Assembly (NCBI GenBank): GCA_040004415.1
Contig: JBDUAY010000274.1
Span: 1 to 7,827 of the forward strand
Origin: JACMLD01 sp040004415
Lineage (GTDB): Bacteria; Bacteroidota; Bacteroidia; Chitinophagales; Chitinophagaceae
Direction of reading: 5' to 3'
Length of the DNA: 7,827 bases
A program made the position numbers and the translations under genes. This document shows, in pieces, positions 6,864 through 7,827 of this stretch (position 1 is its first letter; each line of letters starts with the position of its first letter). The notes below the pieces were generated by a model. The model did no database searches and had not been told where the DNA came from. It saw only the letters and a list, made by a program, of their open reading frames with translations.

Positions 6864-7700
6864 TTATTTACTTGCTTCCGCAATCACTTCTTTATTTAGC
6901 CGGATATACTCACCGCTCTTCGCATCGGTTGCTGCTTTGATGCCGTCCTGGGCAGTTGAAATGGCTGCATGTTTATCGCCCTTCTTTAATTCAACACGTG
7001 CTTGCCATAGCCGGGCAACCATCAGTGGCATCCCGGGCACTTTTTCTATCTGTTTCGACCATTCCAATGCCTTCGTCATATCCTTATTGTTATTCCAGTA
7101 ATAAATGACAGCTTCGTAATAAGGTTTTTTATCGGTTTGCATGGCCGAATCAATTCTTGCCATTACTGTGGCATCAATATCGCAGGTTAAATGAATTACC
7201 AGGGCCGTGTTTTCCCATTTTACATGCAACTCACCACTCGTCGGGTAGACATTTGCGAACTGCATCATAAATGTCTCTTCCGGTTGCTGCAACTTCATAG
7301 GTTTTACAACAAAGCGCAGAAAGTCGTCGCTTTCGTGGTATGTGTATGCTCCCCATTGCTGAGGCTTTTTACTCAAAATGATCGTCCACTGTTTTTCTCC
7401 GGGTACACTGAACAGGCCATATTCGCCGGCGGGCACTTTATGTCCTTCTATTGATACATCGTCACTGAATTTTATTACTGTTGCCGAATTTGCACCGGTC
7501 CGCCATACCTGGCCATACGGCTCCGTATAACCAAAAATTTTCCGGCCTTTGGTATTAGGTCTTGAATAAATTAATGTAATGGTGCCCAATCCAAACCCCT
7601 GCACAATGGTCTGACTGGAACTGGGCTGGGGGGTAAGCTGCGGATAACTATTGAAGGATAGTGAGAAAACAGTCGCCGCAAGGAGGGAGAAAAACTTCAT
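6864..7700 (-). CDS. DUF2911 domain protein with TPR-like C-terminus, exported
   Basis: Complete 278-residue protein using the ATG at 7698-7700, which starts a signal peptide (MKFFSLLAATVFSLSF, probable cleavage near residue 18-21). An upstream in-frame ATG at 7743-7745 would add 15 polar residues before the signal peptide and is disfavoured. Residues about 24-165 match DUF2911: IYSRPNTKGRKIFG, YGQVWRTGANSATVIKFSDDVSIEG, then VPAGEYGLFSVPG and WTIILSK. The region about 190-265 is helical, with YYEAVIYYWNNNKDMTKALEWSKQIEK followed by ARLWQARVELKKGDKHAAI, resembling two or so TPR units. DUF2911 proteins are common in Bacteroidota, are predicted to be periplasmic or surface-located, and have no established function. 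No catalytic motif was seen. The gene is convergent with the hydrolase and seems monocistronic within the window. Confidence 0.9.
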   Translation of the reverse strand: MKFFSLLAATVFSLSFNSYPQLTPQPSSSQTIVQGFGLGTITLIYSRPNTKGRKIFGYTEPYGQVWRTGANSATVIKFSDDVSIEGHKVPAGEYGLFSVPGEKQWTIILSKKPQQWGAYTYHESDDFLRFVVKPMKLQQPEETFMMQFANVYPTSGELHVKWENTALVIHLTCDIDATVMARIDSAMQTDKKPYYEAVIYYWNNNKDMTKALEWSKQIEKVPGMPLMVARLWQARVELKKGDKHAAISTAQDGIKAATDAKSGEYIRLNKEVIAEASK

Positions 7701-7709
7701 AGCAAAATA

Positions 7710-7745
7710 ATTTTGATGTAAAATAGAAGCGTGATTTTGATGCAA
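7710..7745. repeat. 12-bp direct repeat ATTTTGATG(T/C)AA in the DUF2911 leader
   Basis: ATTTTGATGTAA (7710-7721) and ATTTTGATGCAA (7734-7745) are direct repeats with one mismatch, 24 bp apart start to start, close to two or so helical turns. They lie 10-45 bp upstream of the chosen DUF2911 start and produce the repeated His-Gln-Asn in the rejected N-terminal extension, which supports reading this stretch as leader. The arrangement could be a tandem regulator site. Confidence 0.4.
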
Positions 7746-7786
7746 TGTATAAAAGATTACGCTTTGTTATGCAGAACAGCAGTAAT

Positions 7787-7813
7787 ATGCCACGAATCAT
7801 TGATCCCTGGCAT
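7787..7813. promoter_or_regulatory. Two-part interrupted palindrome near right edge
   Basis: Outer arms ATGCCA (7787-7792) and TGGCAT (7808-7813) enclose an inner palindrome ATCA-T-TGAT (7796-7804), all centred on 7800. Three bases on each side between the arms do not pair fully. It is about 90 bp upstream of the DUF2911 start, so it could be an operator for that gene or a stem-loop after a gene beyond the window. Confidence 0.35.
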
Positions 7814-7827
7814 TGACAATAAAAGCA

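Noticed and set aside
6838..6906. A short plus-strand frame beginning MKNEKQ
   Set aside because: It has only 22 codons and overlaps the 3' end of the DUF2911 gene antisense; no independent support.
1..7827. CRISPR arrays, insertion sequences, tRNA or rRNA genes and defence-system genes
   Set aside because: No regularly spaced repeats, transposase motifs, tRNA-like cloverleafs or recognised defence domains were found on reading both strands.

Overview
The window looks like ordinary chromosomal DNA from a member of the Bacteroidota, most likely the Chitinophagaceae or a close relative. The reasons are protein content (a Bacteroidota-style AsmA protein, a DUF2911 lipid- or envelope-associated protein, a REC-PAS-histidine kinase next to a CHASE3 kinase) and start codons with A/T-rich leaders and no clear Shine-Dalgarno sequence. 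This placement is inferred from family resemblance; no database search was possible.

Layout: positions 1-2228 hold two signal-transduction genes read leftward as one operon. The first transcribed is a complete REC-PAS-HisKA-HATPase protein (762-2228). Its stop codon directly abuts the start of a CHASE3-HAMP sensor protein (1-761) that runs off the left edge. A 414-bp divergent intergenic region with several short inverted repeats separates them from an 821-residue AsmA-like protein read rightward (2643-5108). Next comes a 656-bp gap (5109-5764) whose minus strand carries what look like two small broken or very short coding frames. A secreted, probably lipidated alpha/beta-hydrolase follows rightward (5783-6613). 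After a 250-bp convergent gap there is a leftward DUF2911 protein (6864-7700) with a signal peptide and a helical, TPR-like C-terminus. Its leader contains a 12-bp direct repeat, and an interrupted palindrome lies near the right edge.

How the genes relate: the two kinases probably work in one phosphorelay, the membrane CHASE3 protein sensing outside the cytoplasm and the soluble REC-PAS kinase receiving or integrating signals. The AsmA protein, the hydrolase and the DUF2911 protein are all predicted to act in or beyond the inner membrane, but they are separately transcribed and nothing shows that they form one pathway. I see no mobile element, CRISPR array, tRNA or rRNA. I did not find a convincing new system. 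The points most worth a second look are the decayed or frameshifted small frames at 5202-5595 and the palindromes and direct repeat in the intergenic regions.
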